A DNA stretch of 64,000 bases. Origin: Cohnella xylanilytica. Its GTDB lineage: Bacteria; Bacillota; Bacilli; Paenibacillales; Paenibacillaceae. The position numbers were made by a program, and so were the translations under genes. Positions 35,020 through 43,977 of this stretch are shown here, one piece after another. Position 1 is the first letter of the stretch. The number at the start of each line of letters is the position of its first letter. Where the stretch lies: positions 1 through 64,000 of the forward strand of contig NZ_JACJVR010000098.1 in assembly GCF_014212175.1 (NCBI RefSeq), read 5' to 3'. The notes beneath the pieces were generated by a model. The model was not told the origin of the DNA, did not search any database, and saw only the letters and a list, made by a program, of their open reading frames with translations.

Positions 35020-35924
35020 TCTTGCAGGGCGATTCGCACGGCTCCGAGCGATGCGGCGTCCGGCGCAGCAACGACCGTGCGGAGCTTGGGATAGCTCTCG
35101 GCCAGCAGGCCGAGCAAGCCATTCCGCACGTGCGCGTTGTTGCGCAGCACGCTTCCCGCGAGCGCCAGGCTTCCGTCCTGGAGACGCAGCCTCCCGACGA
35201 CGGGGACGACCAGCGCGAACAAGGCGCGGGCGCTCGCCTCCGCGATAGCGAGAGCGGCCCGGTCGCCGGCTTCGCAGGCTTCCGACAGAAGCGGAGCGAG
35301 CGCCGCGATGTCTCTTTTGCTCGTCGACGGATCGTAGACGAAGCCGATGAGCTGCCGCACCGAATCGGCCTGCAGCCGCCGGTACACGAGCTCCGCGATC
35401 GCCGTCGGCGGAATTCGTCCGTCGCTCGCCTGAAGCACGGCGGCGAGCAAGTCCCGGCCGATGGCGTAGCCGCTGCCGCCGTCGTCCAGCAGATGGCCGC
35501 CGCCGCCGGCGCGGTGCGTCTCGCCGGCCTCGTTGCGGCCGTAGCAGATCGAGCCCGTGCCCGCGATCAGAACGGCGCCGAACGGGCTGTCGAGCGCGCC
35601 TTGCAGCGCGGTCTCCTGATCGCCCGTGATGGTCAGGCCGCCTTCGAAGCCGGACGCGCGGACTTCGGCGGTCAGCCGGGCGGCGACCGTCGGGTTGCTG
35701 ACGCCGGCCGCGCCGATGCAGACGTGCCCGCAGTTCGCCAGGCCGCCGCAGATGTCCGCGATCGCCGCCATCATCTCCCGCAGACTGGTGCGGACGCTCT
35801 CCTCGTCCCGGCCGTTGTAGTTGATCGCCCCGGACTCGAACGTCCGTACGATCCTTCCCGCCCCATCGGCCACGGCGACCGCCGTCTTCGTCCCGCCTCC
35901 GTCCAGCCCGGCCACATACTTCAT
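34998..35924 (-). CDS. BadF/BcrA-type sugar kinase (MurK/NagK-like)
   Basis: A 308-residue ASKHA-fold kinase. YVAGLDGGGTKTAVAVAD is the phosphate-1 motif, AVLIAGTGSICYG phosphate-2 and GGGGHLLDDGGSGYAIGRD the family's sugar/adenosine segment. Members phosphorylate GlcNAc, MurNAc (Clostridium MurK) or glucosamine. As the last gene of the recovery locus it most likely makes GlcNAc-6-P and/or MurNAc-6-P from the free sugars released by NagZ and NamZ. It follows nagZ by 87 bp. Confidence 0.85.
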   Translation of the reverse strand: MKYVAGLDGGGTKTAVAVADGAGRIVRTFESGAINYNGRDEESVRTSLREMMAAIADICGGLANCGHVCIGAAGVSNPTVAARLTAEVRASGFEGGLTITGDQETALQGALDSPFGAVLIAGTGSICYGRNEAGETHRAGGGGHLLDDGGSGYAIGRDLLAAVLQASDGRIPPTAIAELVYRRLQADSVRQLIGFVYDPSTSKRDIAALAPLLSEACEAGDRAALAIAEASARALFALVVPVVGRLRLQDGSLALAGSVLRNNAHVRNGLLGLLAESYPKLRTVVAAPDAASLGAVRIALQESGPQGS

Positions 35925-36011
35925 GGTCTCATCCCTTCCTCATCGTTCCCCATGGTCCGCGTCAACCTTCCGATCACGCCGCGATCAGTCCCGGTCATCC
36001 GGCGGTCGGAC

Positions 36012-37706
36012 TCAGAGCGATAAGCTCAGCTTCCCGACGGGCACAGTCTCCCCGCTCAAGATCCTCGCGAGCGACCGAAGCGCCAGCGGCGTATACTCGA
36101 AAGCCGCGAGAGCGCAGACGTCCTCGCCCAACCCTTCCAGATCGTAGGGCTTGCCGAGCGCGACCGCCGTCACCCGGCGGCCGTCCGCCCGCAGACGTTC
36201 GAGCAGCTTCAGTTGACCCGGATAATCCCGTCCGTTCGCTAGCCCGACTACGACGCGCACATAGCCTTGCGCCTGCTCCGCGATCTGCCGGATCTCCTCT
36301 TCGTCCGGGTCGATGCCCGTGACCCGATGCGCCGCCCCGAACGCCTCTCCCATCGCGGCCGGGAAGGAGAACGCTCCCCCGGCGCCGCTTGAAGCCTGGT
36401 CCGCCCGGTACGGAGAGCAGCCGACGAAGAGCGTATCCCCGGCCCCCTTCGCCAAGGGCTCGAGCTTCCCGCCGACGAGGCAGACGCTCTCCAAGCTGAT
36501 CGCTTCCGCCGTCCGGCGATGCGCCTCGCAGCCGACAACGGCAAGCCCCGAAGCCGAATCCGAATCCGAAGCTGCCGAGGAAGCTCCCATGGAAGCTGCC
36601 GAGAGAACTGCCAGGCGAGCCGCCGAGGAACCCGCGCCGCTATCGCCAATCCCCGCCTCCGCTTCCTCCTCGCCTGCTTCGCCCGCCCCGTTCTCTCCAT
36701 ATTTCTTCTTATAATACAGAACTTTCTCCACCGCTTCATCCACGACGGCCATCGGCAATTCGCCGCCAAGTACCGCCTGCTCGATTCTCTCCACCGCTTC
36801 CCTCACAAGCCGCGGCGTATGGCTGACGAACAGCAAGTGGACGCCCGCCTTCAGCGCCCCGACCGCGCCCTCCGCCGTTCCGTAGAACTTCCGGATCGCG
36901 TCCATCTCCAGGCAATCGGAGACGACGAGCCCGCCGAACCCGAGCTCCTTCTTCAGCAGCTCCGTGACGATCGTCCGCGACATCGTGGCGGGAACCCGCT
37001 CCGGCTCGATCTCCGGGAACAGGATATGCGCCGTCATGACGGCTTCCGCTCCCTGCGCGAACGCCGCCGCGAACGGCTTCAGCTCAAGCTCGCGCAGCTG
37101 TTCCAGCGTCTTCCCGATCGCCGGAAGCCCCAAGTGGGAATCGACCGCCGTATCCCCATGCCCCGGAAAATGCTTCACAGAAGCCAGAACGCCCTCTTCC
37201 CGAAGCCCCCGAAGCATATGCAAGCCGTACCGCTCCACCGTCTCGGCCGTATCGCCGTACGAGCGGACGTTGATAACCGGATTCCGCTTATTGTTGTTGA
37301 TGTCCAGCACCGGCGCCAGATTGAAGTTGATCCCGAGCGCCCGCAGCTCGCGCGCCGTCAGCCTTCCCGCGGCATATGCATGCTCCGGGCGGCCGGTCGA
37401 GGCGATCGCCATCGCGCCGGGAACGTTGGTCGCGTCCGCCGGCAGGCGGGTCACCCGGCCGCCCTCCTGATCGATGGCGATCAGCGGCGGATAACCGGTG
37501 CGCTCCCCGATCTCGCGCCGCAGTCCGTCGCACAGCGCCTTCAATTGCGCGGCATTCTCCACGTTGTGCGAGAACAAGATGACGTTGCCGATCCCGTAAT
37601 CGGCGATCAGGCTCCGCAGCTCCTCCCCCGGAACCGGGCCGGGGAAGCCGGTGACGATCAATTGGCCGATTTTCTCCCGCAGCGTTAGGTCTCTCCGTGC
37701 TCCCAT
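36012..37706 (-). CDS. nagZ: Beta-N-acetylglucosaminidase, GH3 (NagZ), cytoplasmic form
   Basis: A 564-residue GH3 enzyme. The loop motif KHFPGHGDT (178-186) carries the His-Asp acid/base pair, and the nucleophile is D264 in VVSDCLEMDAI. NagZ removes GlcNAc from GlcNAc-MurNAc or muropeptides. The N-terminus MGARRDLTLREKIGQ has no signal peptide, unlike the secreted Bacillus subtilis enzyme. An Ala/Ser/Asp-rich low-complexity insert (about 340-388) separates the barrel from a C-terminal alpha/beta domain that is shorter than usual. In a minus-strand run with NamZ upstream and the kinase downstream. Confidence 0.92.
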   Translation of the reverse strand: MGARRDLTLREKIGQLIVTGFPGPVPGEELRSLIADYGIGNVILFSHNVENAAQLKALCDGLRREIGERTGYPPLIAIDQEGGRVTRLPADATNVPGAMAIASTGRPEHAYAAGRLTARELRALGINFNLAPVLDINNNKRNPVINVRSYGDTAETVERYGLHMLRGLREEGVLASVKHFPGHGDTAVDSHLGLPAIGKTLEQLRELELKPFAAAFAQGAEAVMTAHILFPEIEPERVPATMSRTIVTELLKKELGFGGLVVSDCLEMDAIRKFYGTAEGAVGALKAGVHLLFVSHTPRLVREAVERIEQAVLGGELPMAVVDEAVEKVLYYKKKYGENGAGEAGEEEAEAGIGDSGAGSSAARLAVLSAASMGASSAASDSDSASGLAVVGCEAHRRTAEAISLESVCLVGGKLEPLAKGAGDTLFVGCSPYRADQASSGAGGAFSFPAAMGEAFGAAHRVTGIDPDEEEIRQIAEQAQGYVRVVVGLANGRDYPGQLKLLERLRADGRRVTAVALGKPYDLEGLGEDVCALAAFEYTPLALRSLARILSGETVPVGKLSLSL

Positions 37707-37827
37707 TCCGATCTCTCCAAGCCTCTATAATGTATGGACGAATGTCGGCAGGTACCGGCCCGTCTTATCGTGCAGATTCCTGTCCCCATCTCCGTTCGGC
37801 GGCGGCTCCTCCCGATCCGGCCTGTCG

Positions 37828-38012
37828 TAACGAACTCCAGAATCGCTATTTGTGCTCATGCGCCCGTTTACCGGCGGCTAACGGACTGGAGAATCGCTAT
37901 TTCACCCAAGGCGCCCCAAAAAACCATGGAATCCGGCAAATAAGATCTTTCCGGTCCGTTACGCGTTCAAAACAGGCCATTCGGCCAAAATAGAGTCAAC
38001 TGAATCCGTTAG
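37828..38012. repeat. 185-bp four-module palindromic element R2
   Basis: Same design as R1: direct modules at 37828 and 37878 (50 bp apart, ATCGCTATTT at each end) and inverted modules at 37938-37961 and about 37987-38012 ending CCGTTAG. It occupies the 350-bp gap between namZ and nagZ, the largest break within that part of the minus-strand run; no promoter is obvious beside it. Confidence 0.85.
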
Positions 38013-38056
38013 AGCCGCCGCATCGTTTCCGGTTTAGCCTCCACAATCGCCCCGCG

Positions 38057-39208
38057 CTACTCGTACAGGTGATACCGCCGCTTCTCCTCCGCGAACCGCC
38101 GGCTCTCCTCGCGGAACCGCTCCAGCACGTCCGCCAGGCCGACCGATTCGTCCCGATAGAGGCTGTCCCCGCACAGCAGATCGATGAACGGGCGCGAACC
38201 TTCCTTCATGGGCGGCAGAAAAGCGAACCCCTCAACCTCCCGCTTAATCGTATACAGAAGCGAGAGCCCCGTCTCGAGCGGCCGAATCGCCAGCGCGTCC
38301 GTCACGTACAGCTGCACGCCGCCGCACGTCTCGCCCCGGAACTTGGACGTCGTCGGCTTGAAGTAGACCGGCCGGAACCGGACGCCCGGCAGCCCCAGAC
38401 GGTTCATCTCGTCCGCCAGCCGATAAGGCTCGACGAACGGAGCGCCGATCATCTCGAACGGGAACGTCGTGCCCCGGCCCTCCGACAGGTTCGTCCCCTC
38501 GAACAGGCACGTCCCGGCGTACAGCAACGCGGTCTCGTACCGCGGGATGCCGAGCGACGGATGCACCCACAGCCGGCCCGTGTCCGGGAACCGCATGCTC
38601 CGCTCCCAGCCTTCGCAGCGAACGACGTGAAGCTTGGCGTTCCACCCCGTCCGGTCGTTCGCCATCGTCGCCACTTCCCCCGCCGTCAGCCCGTAGCGCA
38701 CTGCCAGCGGATAGTTGCCGACGAACGAACGATACTCCGGCCGCAGCACGTTGCCCTCCACCGTCACTCCGTCCAGCGGGGCGATCCGGTCGAGCACGAC
38801 GAATTCCTTGCCCGCCTTCGCGCAGTCTTCCAACGCATACAACATCGTATAGATAAAAGTATAATAACGAACGCCCACGTCCTGAATGTCGTAGACGACG
38901 ATGTCGACCGCGTCCAGCATCTCCGCCGTCATCCGCTTCGAATCCGGGCGGTACAGGCTGTACACCGGCACGCCCGTGTGCGGATCGATGTACGTATCGA
39001 CCAGCCCGCCCGCCTCGATGTTGCCGCGCACCCCGTGCTCCGGGGAGAACAGCGCCTCAAGACGCCAGTTCTCGTGCAGGATTTGAATCGTCGGAACGAA
39101 GTCCGCGTTCAATCCCGTCGGCGCCGTGATCAGCCCGATCCGCTTGCCTTCGAACAGACGCCCGTACTTGCCGATATTGTCGATCCCGTTGCGCACCCTC
39201 GCGGTCAT
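38057..39208 (-). CDS. namZ: DUF1343 exo-beta-N-acetylmuramidase (NamZ-like), no signal peptide
   Basis: A 383-residue DUF1343 (GH171) protein. LFSPEHGVRG (near 54), YDIQDVGVRYYTFIYTM, DRIAPLDGVTVEGNVL and CLFEGTNLSEGRGTTFPFEMIGAPF are characteristic. NamZ of Bacillus subtilis (YbbC) removes terminal MurNAc from peptidoglycan fragments, beside nagZ and murQ as here. This copy starts MTARVRNGIDNIGKYGRLFEG with no export signal, implying cytoplasmic action on imported oligosaccharides. The ATG follows a GGGGTG ribosome site; 29 bp downstream of the PIG-L gene. Confidence 0.88.
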   Translation of the reverse strand: MTARVRNGIDNIGKYGRLFEGKRIGLITAPTGLNADFVPTIQILHENWRLEALFSPEHGVRGNIEAGGLVDTYIDPHTGVPVYSLYRPDSKRMTAEMLDAVDIVVYDIQDVGVRYYTFIYTMLYALEDCAKAGKEFVVLDRIAPLDGVTVEGNVLRPEYRSFVGNYPLAVRYGLTAGEVATMANDRTGWNAKLHVVRCEGWERSMRFPDTGRLWVHPSLGIPRYETALLYAGTCLFEGTNLSEGRGTTFPFEMIGAPFVEPYRLADEMNRLGLPGVRFRPVYFKPTTSKFRGETCGGVQLYVTDALAIRPLETGLSLLYTIKREVEGFAFLPPMKEGSRPFIDLLCGDSLYRDESVGLADVLERFREESRRFAEEKRRYHLYE

Positions 39209-39237
39209 CGGACACCCCAGCCCCTTCCCGTCCCGTC

Positions 39238-39942
39238 CTATAGCTCCGACTTCAGAACGCGCATCGTCTCCGGCGGAATCATGAACGTCTCGGCGTATGC
39301 CTTGCGCGCTTCGATGCCGCGAACCCGGACGAGATGCTTGTAGTATTCCAGGTACGGGAACGACTTGCTGCCGGTCACGAACCAGTGCCGGGAGGCGGCC
39401 TTCACCCACAGGTCATACGCTTCCTGGTCGAAGTCGACGTAGAGGTACGGCTTGTAATCGACCGCGTCCTCCCAGTTCTCTGCGTAGTAGAGACGCGAAG
39501 CGAAGTGGGCCGGCCGCTCGCGCTCCAGCGGCTTCAGACCCGCGTAATAACGCGCGTCGTTCACGATCAGGTGGGTCGTGTTGTGGTCCTTGTGCATGCT
39601 GCTTTTAAAATGAGTAATAATGACGTTCGGCCGAACCCGCCGAATGACGTCGCAGACGCGAAGCCGCATGTCTTCGTCGTTGCGCAATTCCCCGTCGGGA
39701 ACGTCGAAAACGATCGCCTCGCCGCCCAGCAGCTCCGCGAACTCCTCCGCTTCCCGAACCTTCTGCCGCCGGTATTCGCCGACCTCGCGGCCCTCTGGCA
39801 CGCCCCGCTCCCCCGCCGTCAGCGCCAGCGTGACGATGCGGTCGCCCTTCAGCGAGTGGCTCGCCAGCACTCCGCCCGCCGTCAGCTCCATATCCCCGAC
39901 ATGCCCGCCGATCGCCAATATCGTTTGCTTATGCTCGCTCAT
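39238..39942 (-). CDS. PIG-L family protein with altered catalytic motif
   Basis: A 234-residue PIG-L/LmbE-fold protein (GlcNAc-linked deacetylases such as BshB and MshB). The canonical HPDD is replaced by HVGD (residues 14-17): zinc ligands His14 and Asp17 and the following Glu19 remain, but the Asp acting as general base in BshB is Gly16. The second zinc motif HKDH (117-120) is intact. ATGA overlap with the GNAT gene (39939-39942). In this locus an N-deacetylase of amino sugars is the obvious guess; the motif change makes that uncertain. Confidence 0.8.
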   Translation of the reverse strand: MSEHKQTILAIGGHVGDMELTAGGVLASHSLKGDRIVTLALTAGERGVPEGREVGEYRRQKVREAEEFAELLGGEAIVFDVPDGELRNDEDMRLRVCDVIRRVRPNVIITHFKSSMHKDHNTTHLIVNDARYYAGLKPLERERPAHFASRLYYAENWEDAVDYKPYLYVDFDQEAYDLWVKAASRHWFVTGSKSFPYLEYYKHLVRVRGIEARKAYAETFMIPPETMRVLKSEL

Positions 39943-40910
39943 CCTAGAAGCTCCTTCCGCAGAACCGCGAATTGTTTGACGGTAGCGAACCCGGCCTTCT
40001 CGTAGATCCGCAAAGCCGGATTCGTGCTGCCCGTATACAGCGACATGTACGTCGTTCCGATGTCCTTGAACGCTTCGCACAGCCGGTAGAACAGAATCGT
40101 GCCGAGGCCGTGCCCTTCGTGGTCGGGGTGCACCCCGATGCCGGAGAAATAGCCGCGGCCGTTCTCCTGGCGGATGACCGGGCCGGCGAAGCCGACGGCC
40201 CGCCCTCCCTTCGACGCGACGACGACGGGCTTCCCTTCCCGGGCGCACGCCGCGATCTCCCTTCGCCACAACGGATTGTTCAATCCGTCCAGCATCTCCT
40301 CGATCCCCGAGTGCATCGCCGGATCGTACAGCCCGACCTCGTACCCGCCCGCGGCCGCCTTCGCTTCCTTCGCGGCGGTCTCGGCCGGCAGGGAGAATTC
40401 CGCCAGCGGCAAGTACATCGCGTTCTCGCGGGCCCGCTCGACGTAGCCCCGGCCGAGCAGGAACGGATACAGCGGTCCGTCCACCGGTACGCCGGGTGCA
40501 TTGTTATGCTCGTGCCCGGGCGTATTCGGGATGTACCAGGGGAGCTGCATCGGGTTGAAAAAAAGAACGTCCGCCTGCCGCTTGCCCAGCTCCTTGAAGC
40601 GGCGCTCCAGGGCGTCCAGCAGCAGGCCGTACGTCTCCTCGCCGCGAACGTCTTCGGAGGCGACGATGCAGGTGATATAACCCGCGACGTCGCCGAGAGG
40701 CAGATCGTCGCCCGCGCAGCCGCACGCGAAGCCCTTCACCCGTCTGTCCGCCAGCAGCACGAACGCGGATTCGGGATCGAAGTACGGGTGATCCAGGATC
40801 ACGCGGCGGAAGCTCTCCGCCGTCATCTCCTTATAGCCGTCCTTCGTCGCTTCCCCGTTCCATAGCGCGATCGTTCCTTCTATATAAGAGTCGTTCCACG
40901 ACGCGATCAT
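39939..40910 (-). CDS. Double-GNAT N-acetyltransferase
   Basis: A 323-residue protein with two GNAT folds. The C-terminal copy has the acetyl-CoA motif IGVHPDHEGHGLGTILFYRL and the typical NPALRIYEKAGF ending; the N-terminal copy (about 1-155) is more diverged. Substrate unknown. Translational coupling with the PIG-L-like protein suggests opposing or sequential acetyl-group chemistry on amino sugars. It begins 6 bp after the anmK stop. Confidence 0.82.
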   Translation of the reverse strand: MIASWNDSYIEGTIALWNGEATKDGYKEMTAESFRRVILDHPYFDPESAFVLLADRRVKGFACGCAGDDLPLGDVAGYITCIVASEDVRGEETYGLLLDALERRFKELGKRQADVLFFNPMQLPWYIPNTPGHEHNNAPGVPVDGPLYPFLLGRGYVERARENAMYLPLAEFSLPAETAAKEAKAAAGGYEVGLYDPAMHSGIEEMLDGLNNPLWRREIAACAREGKPVVVASKGGRAVGFAGPVIRQENGRGYFSGIGVHPDHEGHGLGTILFYRLCEAFKDIGTTYMSLYTGSTNPALRIYEKAGFATVKQFAVLRKELLG

Positions 40911-40916
40911 GCGGCT

Positions 40917-42119
40917 TCACCTCGAGTCCGATAGTTTGCCGAGGACGACCGGCCGGCTCGCTCCCGTCACCGAAGGAAGGTTGCCCGTCCTGCCGTCCAA
41001 TGCGCATAACCCAAGCAGCGCGAACGCGACCGCCTCCTTGGCGTCGCTGTGATGGCCGGCCTCCTCCTGCGTCAGGACGCGCACGCCCATCGGCTCCAGC
41101 TCCCGCTTCAGCCCGTCCAGCAGCGCCGGGTTGTAGCTCCCCCCGCCGCCGACGATCATCGCCTCCGCCGGATGGCGGGGGAGAACGAAGCGGCGGTACG
41201 CATCGCCGATCGACCAGGCCGTCAGCTGCGTCGCCGTCGCGATCAGATCCTCCGGCCTCAGGCCGCGCTCGCGCCCCATGTCCAGCAGCTTGTCGACGTA
41301 AGCGGCGCCGAAGAGCTCGCGGCCGGTCGACTTCGGAGGCGGCAGCCGATAGTACGGCTCCTGCTGAAGCGCTTCCAACAACGCTTCGTCCATGCTCCCG
41401 CTTCTCGCGATCGCCCCGCCTTCGTCCATCGCCTTGCCCGGGCAGAACCGAGAGACGAGCCCGTCGATGAGCATATTGCCCGGCCCGGTGTCGAAGGCGA
41501 TCACCTCTTCCGGCGCGCAGCCCGCGGGGAGAACGGTGATGTTGCCGATGCCGCCGATGTTTTGCAGCAGCAGCGTCCTCATCTCCTCCCGGTACAGCAG
41601 ATACTCCGTGAACGGAACGAGCGGCGCCCCTTGCCCGCCGACCGCCATGTCCGCCGCGCGAAAATCCGTCACGCACGGAATGCCCGTGCGAGCCGCGATG
41701 ACGGAGCCTTCGCCGATCTGCACCGTGTAGCGCAGCTCGTAGCCTTCGGCGTTCTGCGGCTCCGGCGAATGATAGATCGTCTGCCCGTGCGAGCCGACGA
41801 CCGCAATGTCCCCGGGCTCGAGTCCGGCCGCCGCGATCGCCGACAGCGCGGCCTCGGCATACAGCTCGCCGAGCAGCGCGTTCATCCGTCCGACCCGGTC
41901 GACCGTCGCCTCCCGGGGCTCGAACAGCCGGAAGATCTCTTCCCGGACCGGCGCGGGGTACGGCTTATTTTCAAATGACAGCAATCTTGCCCGAACCCGT
42001 CCGCCCTCGTCCTCCGAGATCTCGGCGACCGCCGCGTCGATGCCGTCCACCGACGTGCCGGACATGAGCCCGACAGCATAGCGCCGCCGCCCGCGAGTGT
42101 CCTCCGTCGCCGTCTTCAT
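40917..42119 (-). CDS. anmK: Anhydro-N-acetylmuramic acid kinase
   Basis: A 400-residue AnmK. GLMSGTSVDGIDAA (17-30) binds ATP; VGSHGQTIYHSP, CVTDFRAADMAVGGQGAPLVPFTEYLL, NIGGIGNIT and AFDTGPGNMLID are the family signatures. It opens 1,6-anhydroMurNAc with ATP to give MurNAc-6-P, the MurQ substrate. The ATG at 42119 overlaps the permease stop (42116-42119), tying it to the importer. Anhydro sugars come from lytic transglycosylases, so this implies uptake of foreign or self-made anhydro-muropeptides. Confidence 0.93.
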   Translation of the reverse strand: MKTATEDTRGRRRYAVGLMSGTSVDGIDAAVAEISEDEGGRVRARLLSFENKPYPAPVREEIFRLFEPREATVDRVGRMNALLGELYAEAALSAIAAAGLEPGDIAVVGSHGQTIYHSPEPQNAEGYELRYTVQIGEGSVIAARTGIPCVTDFRAADMAVGGQGAPLVPFTEYLLYREEMRTLLLQNIGGIGNITVLPAGCAPEEVIAFDTGPGNMLIDGLVSRFCPGKAMDEGGAIARSGSMDEALLEALQQEPYYRLPPPKSTGRELFGAAYVDKLLDMGRERGLRPEDLIATATQLTAWSIGDAYRRFVLPRHPAEAMIVGGGGSYNPALLDGLKRELEPMGVRVLTQEEAGHHSDAKEAVAFALLGLCALDGRTGNLPSVTGASRPVVLGKLSDSR

Positions 42120-42979
42120 CCCTTCACCGCGCCTACGGTCACGCCTTCGAGGAAGTACCGCTGCAGGCTGAAGAACAGAATGAACATCGGAATCGCGGAG
42201 ATGGCCGCGCCCGCCATCATCGGGGAGAAGTACGTCGTGTTGGCGAAGCGGAAGTTCTTGAGCCCGACCTGGATCGTCTGCATATCCATCGAGTTCGTGA
42301 CGAGGAACGGCCAGAAGAACGTGTTCCAGCTGTCCATGAAGGTCAGAATCGCCATGACGGCCAATACCGTCTTGGACAGAGGCGCGATCACCTTGGTGAA
42401 GATCTGGAACTGGCTGCATCCCTCCACCTTGGCGCTCTCGATGATCTCGTTCGGGATGGAGCTCATGAACTGCTTCGCAAGGAAAATGTTATATACCGTC
42501 ACCAGGCCGGGAAGAATCAAGGCGCTGTACGTATTTTCGATGTGGAAGACGTTCACGATCAGAATGTAGAGGGGCACCTGGGTCACCTGGTACGGAATCA
42601 TCATCGCGCTCAGCAGCAGCGAGAACAGGACGTTGCGTCCCGCGAAGCGGATCTTCGAGAAGGCATAGCCCGCCAGGCTGGCGAAGACGACGTTGGTGAC
42701 CATGACCGATCCGGCCACGATGATCGAATTGAGCAGCCAGCGATAGGAATGCGGACTGAAGTCGAAGAAGAACTTGTAGGAGGCGAAGGTGAACTTGCCC
42801 GGCCACAGCCGATAGCTGGCGGCGCCGGCTTCGATCGGATCGCCGAACGAAGAGATGAGCATGAAGTAGATCGGGAACAGCGTCGCCGCCGCGAATACGA
42901 GGAGGACGACCGCGATCGCGGAGTTCCGAGCGACCCGGGCGGCCGGTCTGCCGCCGGAATGTTGTTTGTATAGCGCCAT
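42116..42979 (-). CDS. ABC sugar transporter permease (MalG-like)
   Basis: A 287-residue CUT1-family permease with six transmembrane segments. The EAA loop is ESAKVEGCSQFQIFTKVIAPLSKT, the site that contacts the ATPase. The C-terminus TVGAVKG is typical. Works with the MalF-like permease 16 bp upstream and the lipoprotein at 43978. No ATP-binding gene is in the locus, so a shared MsmX-type ATPase is presumed. Confidence 0.9.
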   Translation of the reverse strand: MALYKQHSGGRPAARVARNSAIAVVLLVFAAATLFPIYFMLISSFGDPIEAGAASYRLWPGKFTFASYKFFFDFSPHSYRWLLNSIIVAGSVMVTNVVFASLAGYAFSKIRFAGRNVLFSLLLSAMMIPYQVTQVPLYILIVNVFHIENTYSALILPGLVTVYNIFLAKQFMSSIPNEIIESAKVEGCSQFQIFTKVIAPLSKTVLAVMAILTFMDSWNTFFWPFLVTNSMDMQTIQVGLKNFRFANTTYFSPMMAGAAISAIPMFILFFSLQRYFLEGVTVGAVKG

Positions 42980-42995
42980 GCCGTTCGCTCCTCCC

Positions 42996-43898
42996 CTAAT
43001 ATTCGACGTCCTTGCCCAGGAATCGGAATTGGAAATACGAGACGATAGCGATGATAAGCGCGAGCACGAGAGACTGCGCGGCCGCTTCGCCGTATTCGAA
43101 GTACTTGAAGGCGTTGTTGAAAATAAGCAGGCCGACCATCGTCGTCGCGTTATCCGGGCCTCCGCCCGTCATCAGGTACGCGTTCTGGAACACCTGGAAC
43201 GACCCGATGACTCCGGTGACGAGCAGGAACAGCGTCGTCGGCTTCAGGAACGGCAGGACGATGTGCCACAGCTTCTGGAAGAAGGAGGCGCCGTCCAGGT
43301 CCGCCGCTTCGTAGTAGCTGTTGTCGATGCCGAGCAGCGCGGCCAGGTAGATGATGATGCTCGTGCCGTGGCTGGACAGCCAGGCCATGAGCACGAGGGA
43401 GAACATGGACGTGGCGCTCGAGCCGAGCCAGTTCTGGTTCGGGATGCCGAACACGTCCAGCAGCCGGTTCATGAGGCCGGAGGGCAGCGGATCGTAGATC
43501 CACAGCCAGACGACGGACATCGCGACGCCGGAGGCGACGGCCGGCAAGTAATAGATCGCCTTGAAGGCCGTCTGCAGGCGCTTCTTGAACGGCAGGATCA
43601 GAATCGCGATCGCGAACGAGATCAGAAGCGAGATCGGCACCGTCAGCGCCGTGTAGACGATCGTATTGCGGATCGACTTCCAGAACAGCGATTCGCCGAA
43701 CGTGTTCTTGTAGTTGTCGAGGCCGACGTAGACGGAGCCGAGCGGCTTGTATTCCTGGAAGCTGATGAAGAAGGCGCTGACGACCGGATAGGCCGTGAAC
43801 ATCGCGTAGACGAGCAGCGCGACCGCGATGAAGCCGTAGGCCCAAGCCCCGTCCGCATGGAAGATTCTTCGTTTGTTCGTTCTGGCCAGCCGTGCCAT
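42996..43898 (-). CDS. ABC sugar transporter permease (MalF-like)
   Basis: A 300-residue permease with six transmembrane segments and the EAA-type loop YEAADLDGASFFQKLWHIVLPFLKPTT. The N-terminus MARLARTNKRRIFHADGAWAYGF is cytoplasmic. It lies 79 bp after the binding-protein gene; that gap holds a large hairpin that may lower its expression relative to the binding protein. Confidence 0.9.
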   Translation of the reverse strand: MARLARTNKRRIFHADGAWAYGFIAVALLVYAMFTAYPVVSAFFISFQEYKPLGSVYVGLDNYKNTFGESLFWKSIRNTIVYTALTVPISLLISFAIAILILPFKKRLQTAFKAIYYLPAVASGVAMSVVWLWIYDPLPSGLMNRLLDVFGIPNQNWLGSSATSMFSLVLMAWLSSHGTSIIIYLAALLGIDNSYYEAADLDGASFFQKLWHIVLPFLKPTTLFLLVTGVIGSFQVFQNAYLMTGGGPDNATTMVGLLIFNNAFKYFEYGEAAAQSLVLALIIAIVSYFQFRFLGKDVEY

Positions 43899-43929
43899 AG
43901 GGCCTGACTCCTTTCCCCGTTCCGAAGCG

Positions 43930-43969
43930 GGCTCCGGAGGGCCGCGGGGTGCCGCGGCCGCCCGGAGCC
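43930..43969 (-). other. Large hairpin between binding-protein and permease genes
   Basis: GGCTCCGG (43930-43937) pairs with CCGGAGCC (43962-43969), and GGCCGCGG (43940-43947) with CCGCGGCC (43952-43959), giving a 16-bp stem with a small internal loop and a GGTG tetraloop. No T tract follows. Stem-loops at this place commonly stabilise the binding-protein mRNA or cause partial termination. Confidence 0.75.
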
Positions 43970-43977
43970 GGCTCTCG

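Noticed and set aside
39209..39409. N-terminal extension of the NamZ-like protein
   Set aside because: Overlaps the PIG-L gene and lacks homology; the ATG at 39208 matches the family start.
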